Positions 1 to 11,800 of a DNA stretch of 64,000 nt are shown piece by piece. A program made the translations under genes and the position numbers. Each line of letters starts with the position of its first letter. Position 1 is the first letter of the stretch. Source of the stretch: Blastomussa wellsi (lineage: Eukaryota > Cnidaria > Anthozoa > Scleractinia > Plerogyridae); the NCBI GenBank assembly GCA_947652115.1, contig OX393561.1:2113318-2177317 (forward strand), written 5' to 3'. The notes below the pieces were generated by a model, which did not search any database, was not told where the DNA came from, and saw only the letters and a list, made by a program, of their open reading frames with translations.

Positions 1-3000
1 TGTCTTGTGTTGCTTTGCAGTTTCAAGGCAAGATTGTTCATGATTGTAGGTTGAAATCCATTTGTGAAGTCAAAACATGCATCTTTGATCTTGTCCTACA
101 AGTACGAGTAAATATGTGCCTGCATTACAACAGACAGCAGTTTCCTTTCACACTCTGTATAGTGTCAACGAATGGTCTTCACATTGTGGCCAGTGCCCAG
201 TTTTTCACAATGTTAATCTAAAACGCCTGGTAGTTTTTGGTACGTTTATTCGTGGCAGTGATGAAATGTACAAGTTTACGGCAAGTAAACAGCCCCAATA
301 GTCAAGATAAGTTTCAAATATGTTGTGCCGACATGTATTTGGTAGGATTTGCAGCAAATTTCGCAGCATTTCGCGTGTTTTTGTCAATTTCGTGGGATTT
401 CGCGTAAATACCTGAATTTCGCGGCTCCACGAAATATCAGAAGCCCTGTAATAAGGATTGTAGATCTCACATTACATACCAACTTAGTGACCTAAACCAC
501 GGCAGGTTGTATTTTTGATACTTCTTGTGTCCAATGGAAATAATTTCATGGTAACACTTGATCTGAATACACTGGATCTACATTGGAAACAAAAAAAGTG
601 CAAAATACAATGGTTTAAATATTGCCCTGCTTAAATAAAGGTTGTTGTAGTCCATGTTTAAAGGGACACTGTCACCGTACTGGTGTCATTCTAAAATGCT
701 GAAATATGTTCTTGCATCAATGGAAACCCCAAAATAACTCACTACACTGAAACCATTTATTGCCACCTATCACTTAGGATGGCAAGGATGGAAATGGATT
801 GAAACTTGAAAAATCTAGCCAGTTTGTCAAGTTCTAGAGCTACTCCTTGAAAATATCACTAGAAATTCATTATGGTTTTCTCTCTCAGCCACAGTTCATT
901 TGATATCTCCCTGTTAGTCCATGAGGAGCATGCATAAAGGTACCAGGTAATGATTTTAGCAACACATGAAGCTAACAATAGCAAACCCCTTGTGATAGGG
1001 CCCCTTTAAAGCTCTAAGTTATCTAAAAAGTAGCTATTACTGGGCATTTTGAACAAAGGTACATGTAGCAGTATACCAGAAACTTCTTGTGTCAAATCTC
1101 GGACATTTCTCCACCAGGCAAAGAACTGAGCGCAAAAAAGAGAGGGATACAATGTCTGCTAACTCTCCTTCACCTGTACTATTTAACAATTAGACCATGA
1201 CCCTCATCGACTACCGGTATTTGCTCATAGAAAACTCAGGCTTGTTGTCTAATTGTTTTAGTAGAACCTCTGACGAATTTCATTCCAAAAGCTATGATCT
1301 TTTTTATACTTTTTAGCCAAAAATAAAGAAAAATTTTACCCTCAAAGAGAAACGTGTGCACAACTGGGATAAAAAATCAGATTGACATATTTCCAATAGA
1401 ACACAGCTTAGTTTCTACTGATAATAATTATAGCCCAAAGGGTCGCTGAGTGGAGCCCCATACCTATAGAAATAGGAGAGCCAAGCACGCATACAAAGTA
1501 CAAACAGGAGAACCATTTCTCATGGTCAAAATGGCATTCGGCATTACTTGCGGGCATGTACGTCCATATGACGTCGCCCCAAATATCAATATGCAGGGAT
1601 GTAGCTAAGGGCTACTGGCTAATTTCACCAGCTGAAAGAGAGCTTATCACCAGCTTAAATTTCACTAGAAAACAAAGACTCAAAGAAATTTTCCAGGTAC
1701 AATGGTCAGAAAAGCCATCTGAGTTTGTTTGTGATGTCGGCTTTGTAATTTCTTAGCTACATCTCTGAATATGGTGGCCATAGTCCAGAGAGTTTGACCT
1801 GGTTAACATTTTTAAAGGTTACCATAAGCTTACATCTTTGCCATGTTATGGTCAATTGACAGCTGTCAAAAGAAGGCATCCGTTGACCAGTATGTGGGCT
1901 CAGATTTAAAACTCATCGAGGTCATGTGTTTTTTTAAGTTGACCGCTGACCAGGTATTGTTTTTCATTGATCATGGGCTCAGGACCAATTTTTTGCTTCT
2001 GGCAGGATTTTTTAATTATTCATGGTCATTCTCAGTGGAAATTCTGCAATTGGAGTTGATGTTTTTAATTATTCCTATTTATTTCAGCTGTGGAATCTTT
2101 CTTGACTAGTTGTGCACGCTAGTCCTTTTAATGAACGCAATTTCAGCATGCAATTTTAGAAATTATTAAGAACCAGCAAAAATACAGAGCTCTGCTTTTA
2201 TGCTTGGCTAAATCTATATATTATTCAAGAACTCACCAGTAGGATTAAAGCAAGCGGTCCAAAGTAAACAATAACCGCAAAACCACCAATCATCACTAAA
2301 GTGAACATTCCTCTTATCCACCAGTTTCTCCATCTGAAAAGTAATAAACCATACAGTTGCATACATGTACGTCAAGGGATGGCCCTATAAATAAATCAGG
2401 ACCACAAGGGGTACATAATAGAAAAGGCAGATCAAGAAGCTTTAAATTCATAGAGAATTTAAACTAAGAATGGCATGAGTAGATCAATTTTATTTCGTTT
2501 CTGTAACATTAAATACATTTAATAGATAGTTAGGTGTTAACAGACCATTTCCTTTTTGTTTTTCAAGGTATTTATGCACTGAAACTTTTAATTGCTCAAT
2601 ACAAGTTAGGTGCCCTTGGAAAGGATTAAAGTGAAATACTCAAAGGGACAAAAAATGATACCCAATTACCAAGAACCACTGGACCAAGGGTGCTTACCAT
2701 TTAACCATAATGTCTGGAAATGTCGGTTTGAAGTCAAATGGAAAGGCAAAATTCCGGGAAAATCCATTCAGAAATTGTGAACAACCTCTAAAGGTGGTCC
2801 TCTTTTTCCGTTTGGAAATTTTGGGAATTTCCTTACCACTTCCGTTTCCAGGCCCTTTTAAAAGGGGTGAGCGGAACAGAATGACAATATCCCCTGGTTG
2901 GTCACTAAATTTGGAAAATCGCTTTCCATTATGGAACAGTCTCACAAACTGGATTGTTCCTACAAATGGTAAACCCCCAAGAGTCCCGTATTCTAAACAT

Positions 3001-6000
3001 TACATGACTGTGCCTTCGAAAGGCAAAAATGAAATTAAGAAAATAATATATTTGCATCTTTGAAGCTTGCGACTTTTATGATACAGCAAACTGATTCGGG
3101 TCATGAGTTCTGAGGATCTAACACAATTTGTCTTTGGAAATGGCTAAGTTTGTTTTGTGGCATTAGTGGACTGATGCATGATGACTTACTTTGGGTTTAA
3201 ACTTGTCAACATGCTTACTAGTTGTTCTGGAGGGGCTGCGTCAGAATTATTTTCCTGCTTTGCCTCTGACTCTTGTAGTTCCTGCAAGGAAATGGCAAAA
3301 ACACATAATACTGTACATAGTAGTAAAAGTACTATCAGTAATTAAAATAATATAGAAATGGCAACTATAGTACTAACTACAGAATTTACTATCTGATAAG
3401 TGATTTATTATTCATACACAAGTGATTTAAGCAGAGCTCTGGCAGCCCAAATGGCCGCTAAGCAGAGCGCCATACTCATAGACTCATGCAGTTCACAGTT
3501 CATGGTGAAAATGGCTATCGGCATGGCCTGCGGGTGCATACATATGATGTCGTTCATGGTGGCCATGCTCCAAAAATAGGCTGATCTTCAGCTTGGCATT
3601 TACATCTTTGACACTGGACATTAATGTTATGTCAATTGAGGGCTGTTAAAACAAGGTACATGTACTCAGTGCCCAATATCATATGACAACAGCAGTACCA
3701 GACTCAGGTGTAGAGCTCACTGAGGTCTATAAAATTGAGTTGTCAGGTTTTAATTCACCCAAGGCACGAAAAACAACCACTTCAATATGTTCTCTTCCTG
3801 GGCAGAGTCAATGTTTTTCTTTTTATCATTATGTTCTTGCTGAAGCTAGTTCAACATAATAATAACAATAATAATAATATAGCGTATTTTTCATGTTGAA
3901 CATGATCAAATGCGCTTTACAATTTGATAAAATGATTAAAAATAAATGAAATTTACAATAAATAAATTAATAAATAATAATCATATTTACAAAGTAAACA
4001 ATAAATATTTGATGAATTAAAATATATAAGATTTACAAATTAAAAGCTCATTTAAAAAGATATGTTTTGAGGTGGCACTTAAAACTTGAAAGTGAGTCAA
4101 GACTAGATATTTTACAGGGCAGATTGTTCCAGAGCTTCAGGGCTGTATAACAAAATGCTCTTCCTCCAAGTGTTCAAAGGATCTTGCCACTAGGAATCTC
4201 AAGCATAATTCTTTGATAATTTCCGACTGATCAATTTACAGATATAATCAGGTGCCATGCCGTGAATAGGTTTAGAGGTAAACAGCAGAATTTTGAATTC
4301 AATGAGGTACTTAATTGGAAGTCAGTGAAGCTGATATAAGACTGGTGTGATATGGCTGAACTTTGGTTGCTTGAAAATTAGTCTTGCAGCTGCATTCAAC
4401 AAGCCTCATTTAAAATGTCTAATGCAGGTAACATGTTAAGGCAAATGTCATGTTTAGTTTCGATTTCTTTATCTTTTTTCAATTTGTTATGTTTAAAATC
4501 ATTTTCTTGTTTTTCTTTTTTTTACAAAAGTATTTGCACAAATCATCACAAAAATAGCAAAAAATGTGGAGCTCTGCTTTTAGGCTTCTTTAATAATTAT
4601 TAGACTTAAAAAAACAAATACATGTAATTAAAAGCACATTCACCTGTGGTTTCTGTACATGTGGCAACTAAATAACTAACTTAACTAAATAGCCAATAAC
4701 AAATTAATTTGCAATCTGTACTCTAGAGACTGGAGCTGGGTAATAACAACATCCTCGATAAGCATGGCTTTGAGACTTGTTTAGCAACATGAAGCTAGAT
4801 CTTGTTGCCTGTGACACGTTTATGCTGACACAAACAATCACAATTTTATAATCCTTTAAAATGACAACCGCATACATAAAAAATAATTCTGTGAACATAG
4901 GGTCAGTAAAATTGGTAAACAGTCACAAAAATAATCAGTCTAATTAACAGTCAGCTCAATCTATGAATATTTGATAAACAGAGTAATATCTAGTGATGCA
5001 TGATCTTACATTGTAGAAGTGTGGCTACAGTATATACTAGTTAGATTTCACCACAAATAGAATCAGGTCTCGTACTATAAGTACACTGAGATACACAATC
5101 ACAAACCTGATTTTCTTGTTCTTTGTTTTCCTCTCTCTGTAAAAAAAGTAACAGTGACATAATGTTATCCCTTGCAATAATATCAAGTGTTAAATGGATA
5201 AATAAAGGATTGTTTGTACAGTGAATGTAGCGTGGTTAGAGGAATTCATGTGCGTGCGCAGTGTGCGCTTATTGCATGTAAAATGCTGCGCAGTAAAGAT
5301 ACACAATGCAATACTAAGGAATCACCTTAAATATGACCACTTTCTTGGAAATCTTCATTCTTTTATTTTGATTCCTTTTTAACAGTTTATTTAAAAAAAA
5401 TCATCATTTATTTTGTAATGTTTTAATACAAATAAGTTTCCATGACTTTCCATGCCCCACAGGCCTAGAAAATGAAATTCTAAAATTCCATGACTTTCCA
5501 GGTTTTCCATGACCTGTACGAAAACTGGGTAAACCCAGATTCTCTCAAGCTTCACACCATTTATACAATGTATCAGATTCACTGTTCTTGGCCTGTCAGT
5601 AATTATGACATACTGCTCATCAACCTTCTTCCCCAGCTCCAGTTGCATACTGCTTATCATTCGTCAAAAAATTTCTGACACACAACAAAATGACATGCAA
5701 CTTGTGGGTTCCCTCCACAAGCAAATATCTTGGAGAAACACCACTTATAAAACATATTAAGTTCCATTTCTCAGTTGGGAAATGGAAATTTGAGTTCCAT
5801 TTACTGTTTACTTTTGTATTATTTTACAGCGAAGCACCTGTAAACATATGTTCAATGTAGCACTTTACGACATTCCCCAGAAATAAAAGTTGTTGAACGA
5901 TTTTTTGAAAACTTTTTGTGCATGTTCCAAGCACTGATTCGAAAAGTACAATAAAACAGATACATTGTAGATCACTGTGCTTGCAAATGAGATACGATTA

Positions 6001-8526
6001 GCCTGCGGACAGGCTTCCCAAACACTCGGGCAGTGGGGTCATGTGAAGGGAAGCCTGTACGTATCTTCCAAAATCACTGCTGCCACCCCCAAGTACCCCA
6101 TGGTTTGCTTAACCAATTACTACGCACCGGAAGTCAGAATTCAAACCAAGGTAAACAACCTGAAATCTTGGCACTTGGTCCCAGGGGGGTGGGGGGGGGG
6201 GTACTTGCATTATACATGATGGGAGAAGGGGGTTCGGTGGAGCTTCATATTGCAAACCCACAAAAAAGACACAAGCCTGAATTTTTAGAACTAAAAAATA
6301 CCTGGAATCAATATTTCCTACCCAAAACAATACAAGACTTACACATGGAAATTAGAAACTTGAGTGAAAAACTCGGAAGAAAAATTGCCTCAAATACCCT
6401 TGTCTACTCCGGCCAATGGAACAAATTTCCTGACGATGCTTTCACGGGAATTTTTGGACTGAAGGCAAACCCAGTAAAAGGCCAACAACTGCAGCAGAAC
6501 GATAAGAAAAGGAGAAAAAGCAAAAGCCAAAAAAAAAAATGGAAAAAATGAAAAGCCTAAAGACATAGGCCTGTCACTTTTTCTCCCCAAAATGCACGCA
6601 CACCTGGCCAAAAATATAGTAAAACACAATGCTTGTGAACAGACAGGCATGTTTTCATGCTGCAAAGAGCAAAGAACAGATTTAGCTCACAACTGACCAA
6701 GTGGCCTTTTTAAAAAATCTCTGGGTGTCGACTTTTAAAAGTAAATTTACCTTCTTAAAAAATTTTTTAGCCTGGTCTTTACTTTTTGTTAAAAAATATA
6801 ATATTATGGACTTCTTTTTAGTGTTTAAAACAATTTTTGCCCCAAACATAATATTATGCAATAAAAAAATGTAGGTCACTGTGCTTGTTTTTGAGAAAAT
6901 GGCAATTTATCTCCGTCGCGAGCCATGTTGAATCCATCGTTTTGTTGATACGCATGCTACAAATAAGTATAGGTAATAGGGCTACATTCTGACTGCCCAA
7001 TTTGGAAATAATTGGATGAGAAAAAATTCTGAGAACTGCAAAATTGGATGAGGCCATTGGCCTCATCCAATTTGGCAGTCTGAGGAATTTTTTGAGGCCG
7101 ATTATTTCCAAATTGGGCAGTCAGAATGTAGCCCTATTACCTATACTTATTTGTAGCATGCATATCAACAAAACGATGGATTCTCATATTCAGGGCAAGT
7201 GTTTCACCCTCCAAACAAGTTTTTCTTCATGTCCGATCTGTCTTGGCCTTACAATGGCTCGCCTTTCAGCTTGCCATTGTAAACGCCCATACAGATCTCC
7301 CGTTCACATTTTATCTACCACTTATTAGCATTTATAAAATTAGAATAAACTACCAGTGAGCATACCATGAGGCCTATTCAACTGGAATGTTTGGTTCTTC
7401 AGGAAAACTTAAAATGGAGCACACCATATCTTCCAGAACTGAAATTCTCAACAGGCATGTACAAAAGTCGGACCGGATAAACTCGGATAAACCCACATCG
7501 GTGATTTGAATAAGAATAGTAGCTATTGTTGTATGCCTACCTACTATTCTCATCCAAATCAGCGATCTGAGTTGATCCGGTCCGACTTTTGTACCTCTAA
7601 TTCCATTATTTTTTGTTATAAGGAAACGGATAGTCGACTAAGAAAACATAATAAAATTATTAAGCACATCACTAACAAAAGCACCTGAGTGTGCAAAATA
7701 CGTCTGGAAGACATGTAGTAAATTATCCACTGGCTACTGACTAAACTCAAGAGCTTCTCAATCTGACAGAGAAAACCATGCAATGCTGGCCAGCATCGAA
7801 AGAAATCTCTTCGTCGATTGGGCGATTAATATTCAAAACAAAAAAGATGCGATCAGCCAACAGTAACGTTGTTTGCTAGACAGAATTGTTTTATATGCAC
7901 ATTATTTCCGATCAAAGTACAGCGGGTTTTTTTATAGCTTTCCGCCGTCGAAAGGACGAAGCTCACGTAAGAACTGCGAAAATCGCAATTTTGCCTCGCA
8001 CACGCCAAATATATTGAGCTACACGATGCTGTATAATTTGAAAATTGCCAGCGAAAATAAACCTCAATATCCTGCCATTTAGCTTCAACATTTTACCATT
8101 TCAGGGTGCAAGATGAAACGACAGCACGGCGAGAGATAGCTAACAAAAGCTCTATGAGATAAAAGATATTCAAACTGCAAGTGGTTTAAAAACAAAACAA
8201 CAGAAATCGCCAAACAGTGCACTGTCATAAAATGGCCGAAAAAGAAGGAGGAAACAAAGCTCCACGGTCGAACAGCGACAAACATTATGACAGAGCATAT
8301 ATCGGCTTATTTAAAAAATAAAGCAGTATGATCGAGAAAAATCTTACATGTATAAAAAAATTGACACAATTAACGAACAGTCCTGAAGACTGTACAACGC
8401 TACAATATCTCGTGACTTCCATAAAGTACACTTTACCTTAATTCCATCTACAAGATCTTCGCTCGATCCATTCGCACCAAAGCCTTCTTTTCCACGTCTT
8501 CTTGTAGCACCCGCGTCAGTGGACAT
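1..8526 (-). CDS. CDS2: Phosphatidate cytidylyltransferase (CDP-diacylglycerol synthase), 5' part of gene
   Basis: This enzyme makes CDP-diacylglycerol from phosphatidic acid and CTP in the ER membrane, feeding phosphatidylinositol synthesis. Coding exons on the minus strand are 8526-8437, 5136-5107, 3281-3190 and 2333-2237. They join in phase (90, 30, 92 and 97 nt) with GT donors and AG acceptors, giving 103 residues before the left edge. The N-terminus is hydrophilic and acidic, as in the family. It is followed by [15 protein letters not shown] and then [15 protein letters not shown], which matches the recalled vertebrate CDS1/CDS2 stretch before and through the first membrane segment. The start is the ATG at 8526. 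The catalytic C-terminal part lies outside the window, and I saw no further exon in 1-2236. Whether it is closer to CDS1 or CDS2 cannot be decided, so the symbol is provisional. The family call rests on exons 3 and 4; exons 1 and 2 are supported by phase and splice sites. Confidence 0.85.
657..1010. mobile_element. MITE-like element with ~19-bp terminal inverted repeats
   Basis: The left end TTTAAAGGGACACTGTCAC is matched in reverse complement by the right end at 992-1010, with about 16 of 19 positions alike. The 354-bp interior has no coding potential. It lies in the last visible intron of the lipid gene. The length and termini suggest a non-autonomous DNA transposon. Confidence 0.55.
1432..2225. 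repeat. Interspersed repeat family A, copy 1
   Basis: This segment shares several blocks with 37480-38205. These include a motif around ATAGAAATAGGAGA, a block with GGGCTCAGRTTTARAACTCATC, an ATTCTGCAATT..AGTTGA block, and the end block around GAGCTCTGCTTTTATGC. The left boundary also contains a degenerate inverted version of the end block, so it may be a non-autonomous DNA element. There is no coding capacity. Confidence 0.5.
3425..3800. repeat. Interspersed repeat family A, partial copy 2
   Basis: It shares the ATGGTGAAAATGGC, CATATGATGTCG and TTACATCTTTG blocks with the copies at 1432 and 37480. A separate end-like block (GGAGCTCTGCTTTTAGGC) occurs at 4566-4583, after a LINE relic, which suggests that the LINE piece split this copy. 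Confidence 0.4.
3858..4412 (-). mobile_element. Decayed non-LTR retrotransposon (L2/Rex/CR1-type) 3' end
   Basis: Read on the minus strand, an interrupted frame carries [16 protein letters not shown] followed by a [15 protein letters not shown] stretch. This is the familiar segment C-terminal of the reverse transcriptase core in L2/CR1-like LINEs. The sequence ends at 3858-3890 in an (ATT)n-type tail, as expected for a LINE 3' end. There is no intact ORF. It lies in an intron of the lipid gene, in the same sense as that gene. Confidence 0.65.
6177..6252 (+). repeat. G-run repeat family, copy 1
   Basis: A poly-G tract is followed by TACTTGCATTATACATGA, a second G-rich stretch and GGAGCTTCATATT. 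The same arrangement occurs in reverse complement at 47988-48065, so this is an interspersed repeat and not simple sequence alone. There is no coding evidence. Confidence 0.55.
6932..7182. repeat. Foldback element, near-perfect ~250-bp palindrome
   Basis: The left arm starts ATCCATCGTTTTGTTGAT and is mirrored by the right arm ending ATCAACAAAACGATGGAT. The centre, near 7056, is GGCCATTGGCC. The arms are about 115-120 bp, with an internal GACTGCCCAATTTGG block matching its reverse complement. It has no ORF and is a snap-back non-autonomous element in an intron of the lipid gene. Confidence 0.75.
7459..7594. repeat. Short foldback element
   Basis: The left arm from 7459 (GTACAAAAGTCGGACCGGAT) is complementary to the right arm ending at 7594. 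The inner arms carry GATTTGAATAAGAATAGTAG and its reverse complement, with a short loop near 7530. Confidence 0.65.
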
Positions 8527-8898
8527 TTCCCGAGGAGAATACCTCCTTCAGCCTCGAGCTTTTAACTCGTTGAGGTCGTGCTTTCACCGCAACTTCAAAC
8601 TGAACTCATCCATACAAGGTGAACTTTTCACCGCTTGGTGTTTTGATCAGTTGTGTCGCGATGGCGCGGTACACAGAGCGCAGTGTACCTTGGGAACAGG
8701 GCTTGTCTTATCACATACATTTCCTGAAATTTAAATGACGAAAATATTGGCCAAAGATGTGGTCGCTGACATATTTGATAGTCAGCTCATGGCTTCAATA
8801 TTCGCAAAATGCTTGTCTGCAGTTCAGAAACAGTTCAGAGGGGATTCGTTGAACAGATGAATTAAAGTACCTTTTCTAAAGCGACATTCAGAGCAGTG
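8527..8898. promoter_or_regulatory. Probable shared bidirectional promoter between the lipid gene and POLR3D
   Basis: The minus-strand start codon at 8526 and the plus-strand start codon at 8899 are only 372 bp apart, so both 5' UTRs and both core promoters must lie here unless there are upstream non-coding exons. The segment has a local CpG-rich patch around 8655-8682. I see no convincing TATA box for either gene, which fits housekeeping promoters. Bidirectionality is inferred from spacing alone. Confidence 0.6.
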
Positions 8899-11800
8899 AT
8901 GTCTGGAAAAGACAGTGATGCTGGTAAAGAGATACCCGGTAGTTCGAGAAAGACTCCATTGCTAGGAGCAAGAGGTTTGCTATCTCGTGCACATTATCAA
9001 TGTTAAGCCGGTGTTGTGGGGGGGGGGGGGGGGGGGCATAGGCGGGGCATTTGAACTGAGCGGAGATTTTCTGTTCAAATACCCTACCCCAGGTCATTTT
9101 TGGATTGTTAAAATAGTAACTAAAAGTGAATAAAATGTTGTTAGAAAGGCCATTAAAATGGTCAAAAGTCCCCACTACTGGACAATAACTACTGTCAAAT
9201 CCCCCGCCTGTGCCCGGCCTCCCCCCACACACTGGCTTAACACTGATAGAAGTCCCAAATTAAGGCTCGGTGTTAAGAGGGGAAAAAGGAAAGTTGAAAG
9301 TGCATGAAAAAACAAAATCAGAAAAGGAGATGAGACCCTGTGGAAAAATTTTTGCCAGGCCAGTTTCAAATCCAAATGTCCTGGACAGCTCTCTGAATGA
9401 TACCTCCTGGTTGGAAAAAAACAATTACCGTATTTGAAAACATTTTTCCTCAAGCAGCAATCAATGTTGCTATGGCAGAACGAAAGTGTAAACAACTATT
9501 TCAAAGGCTCGCATATTGCAAGCAGAATGCTAGCGAAAAAGAGAGAAAAGTTTCTGTTTGCAAGTTTAAGCTTGCGTGCCATATGTCATGGGAACATCGA
9601 TCGGCACTTGGGGGAAAACGTTTTCAAACACAAGTAACTTTTTCTTGCACGGACTAGACAGAGAGCTTATGTGTGCAATGAATGTAGGCCTGCTTGGCAA
9701 CCAATTGGGCAGAATAATACAAAGCATATTCAATGGATTTTTTGTCCATTCATTCAGAGAGCTGTTTGGAACTGGCCTGGTAAGAATTTTTTTCCCAGGG
9801 GTTCCTCACTTATGCTCCATGTTCCCTTTGCCCCACTAACTGCCCCTGGTTATCTGAAGATGCTCATTATATGGCACGACTAGCTACATGTAAAATGTAC
9901 TGTTGTTGAGTTATGTCTATGGAGAAGGGAGGACGTATAAACAGCAGTGAAAATAAATGTCCAGAAATGGAAATCAAAGTTCTTTATTTAATTGTGACTT
10001 TTCTGTATGTTTTCAGCTTTACTATCAAGACAGTTAAATAGTACATCACCCAGGTAGGACTTCAAAGAGCGGGGAGTGGTTGCCCAATTCTCCCGAGCCA
10101 GAGGCTCGTGTGAGCTCAATGTGTAAAGCTTTCGAAGGTGCACAAAGGCCACACCACAACACCGGGGTCTCTGTACCCTACTCTTTACGATGAGTGTGTG
10201 GGTTCTTTAAATTATGTCCCCTGCTGAATGTGATACAGGAGACTGGGCCTACAGTTTTATTATCCTTATCCGAGAAGACTAGAACATCTAACCATTTGCA
10301 GATGTCATTGCAAAGGAAGCATGTTCTCCTCAGTTATTTTAAAGTGCCTATAACCCCCAAAATTTTTTTTGGCCAACTTAAATCTTTGTATTGCATGGAG
10401 CAAAACATCGCAAAAATTTTTACTTTTGGTAAAAACTGCAATTTTTTTATGAATTTTTAATGACAGACTTATTTGACACACGACCGAGTTAAGAGGAGTC
10501 TGGGGCTGCTGACGTCATTCCAGGCTATTGGCGGCAGTTTTGAACAAGAAAGCAGATGGACCCAGATGAGTAGATCTGGATGGATAGTGCAGAATTTTCG
10601 TACAATGATTATCGACAAATTTCTAAAACATTCTAAACTCGTGAGCCCTTGTAGATGCTAGTTGATGTGGCGTAGTTTTACAGGCAATGACCTTCACACC
10701 GGCTGACCTTTACATAAACAGCTAAATTATAAACCTAATCGCTCTAAACGTTTGAAGAAAAATATACCGGCCATTCTGCAAAGTTCAACACAAGGCGAGC
10801 GATACGCTTGCAATCACAAAATGTGCTGGACCCAGATCCTTTTGACCGGTTCTTTGATTCGGTCATGCTTTTCAAAAGAGCGATTTTTCAAAACTTTGAA
10901 AATTCATAAAAAATCGCGGTTTTAACCAAAAGCAAAAATTTTTTTCGGCATTATGATCAGGGAAATGCCAATATTTCTTTGAACCGAAAAATTTTTGGGG
11001 GGTTTTTGGCATTTTAAGTCCCTGAGTGTTGGTCCGGTCTGAGGTTCGAACTTAAGACCTCCTGCATGGTAGTCTGATGCTCTACCAACTGAGCTAACCG
11101 GTCAGCATAAGTATCGACGTTTTATGGGAATGTAATGATCGTGCATTACAATTCAAAATAGGGGAAAGAGACTGTTCAATAATAGGTGGAATCTCAGGAT
11201 AATCAGCTTTTGGGGTAAACGTATGTCTGTTTTCCTTCAGTTGATCAACTTTGTTTTGGGGAATGATATATACAGGAACCTAAAACTCACTGGAATCATT
11301 TTGAAATGGCCCAGAATGCCAAAGAAACACAATTACTACTCAAATAGTGGAGAAGTAATTTCTTTCCCATATTTTGAACTGGTTTATATGATCATTACAA
11401 TCGCATACAAATTAAACACTTATAATTACGCTCAGCCTGTTACACAATGCCATGTTGACAGCTCCTAAAGGAACTTGAACTTCCTGTGGAGGGAATTGTC
11501 AAATCACCAACTCCTGCTCCCCTCCTAAATAATAACCAGTCCCTTAGATTAGCAGATGTCCAAAGATTTCATTTCAGATTCTTAAAATAGAGCAGTTTTC
11601 AATCGAGTGTCAAAAATAATCCTCAAATTACTTTGCTTTTGCATTCCTATGTTCAGTGATTCGTTTAAAAATCTCGCACCACTCTTTCAACCAATTAGAA
11701 ATAAAACCAAAACCAATTGTGACGTGTGTGCATACCGGTACATTTTGCTGTGCTTTGTGTCGGCTAAGTGTAATTCTTTGTAGTTTTTATTTAATCACTG

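Noticed and set aside
6033..6551. 172-codon plus-strand open frame
   Set aside because: It runs through a poly-G repeat and A-rich sequence. The tail is lysine-rich from an A run, there is no domain or splice context, and it lies antisense inside an intron of the lipid gene.
8971..8986. Alternative POLR3D exon 1 end at 8986
   Set aside because: Also in phase, but it would add four residues to the conserved GAR..LLS to PGRLP spacing. The donor at 8975 gives a length closer to the human protein.
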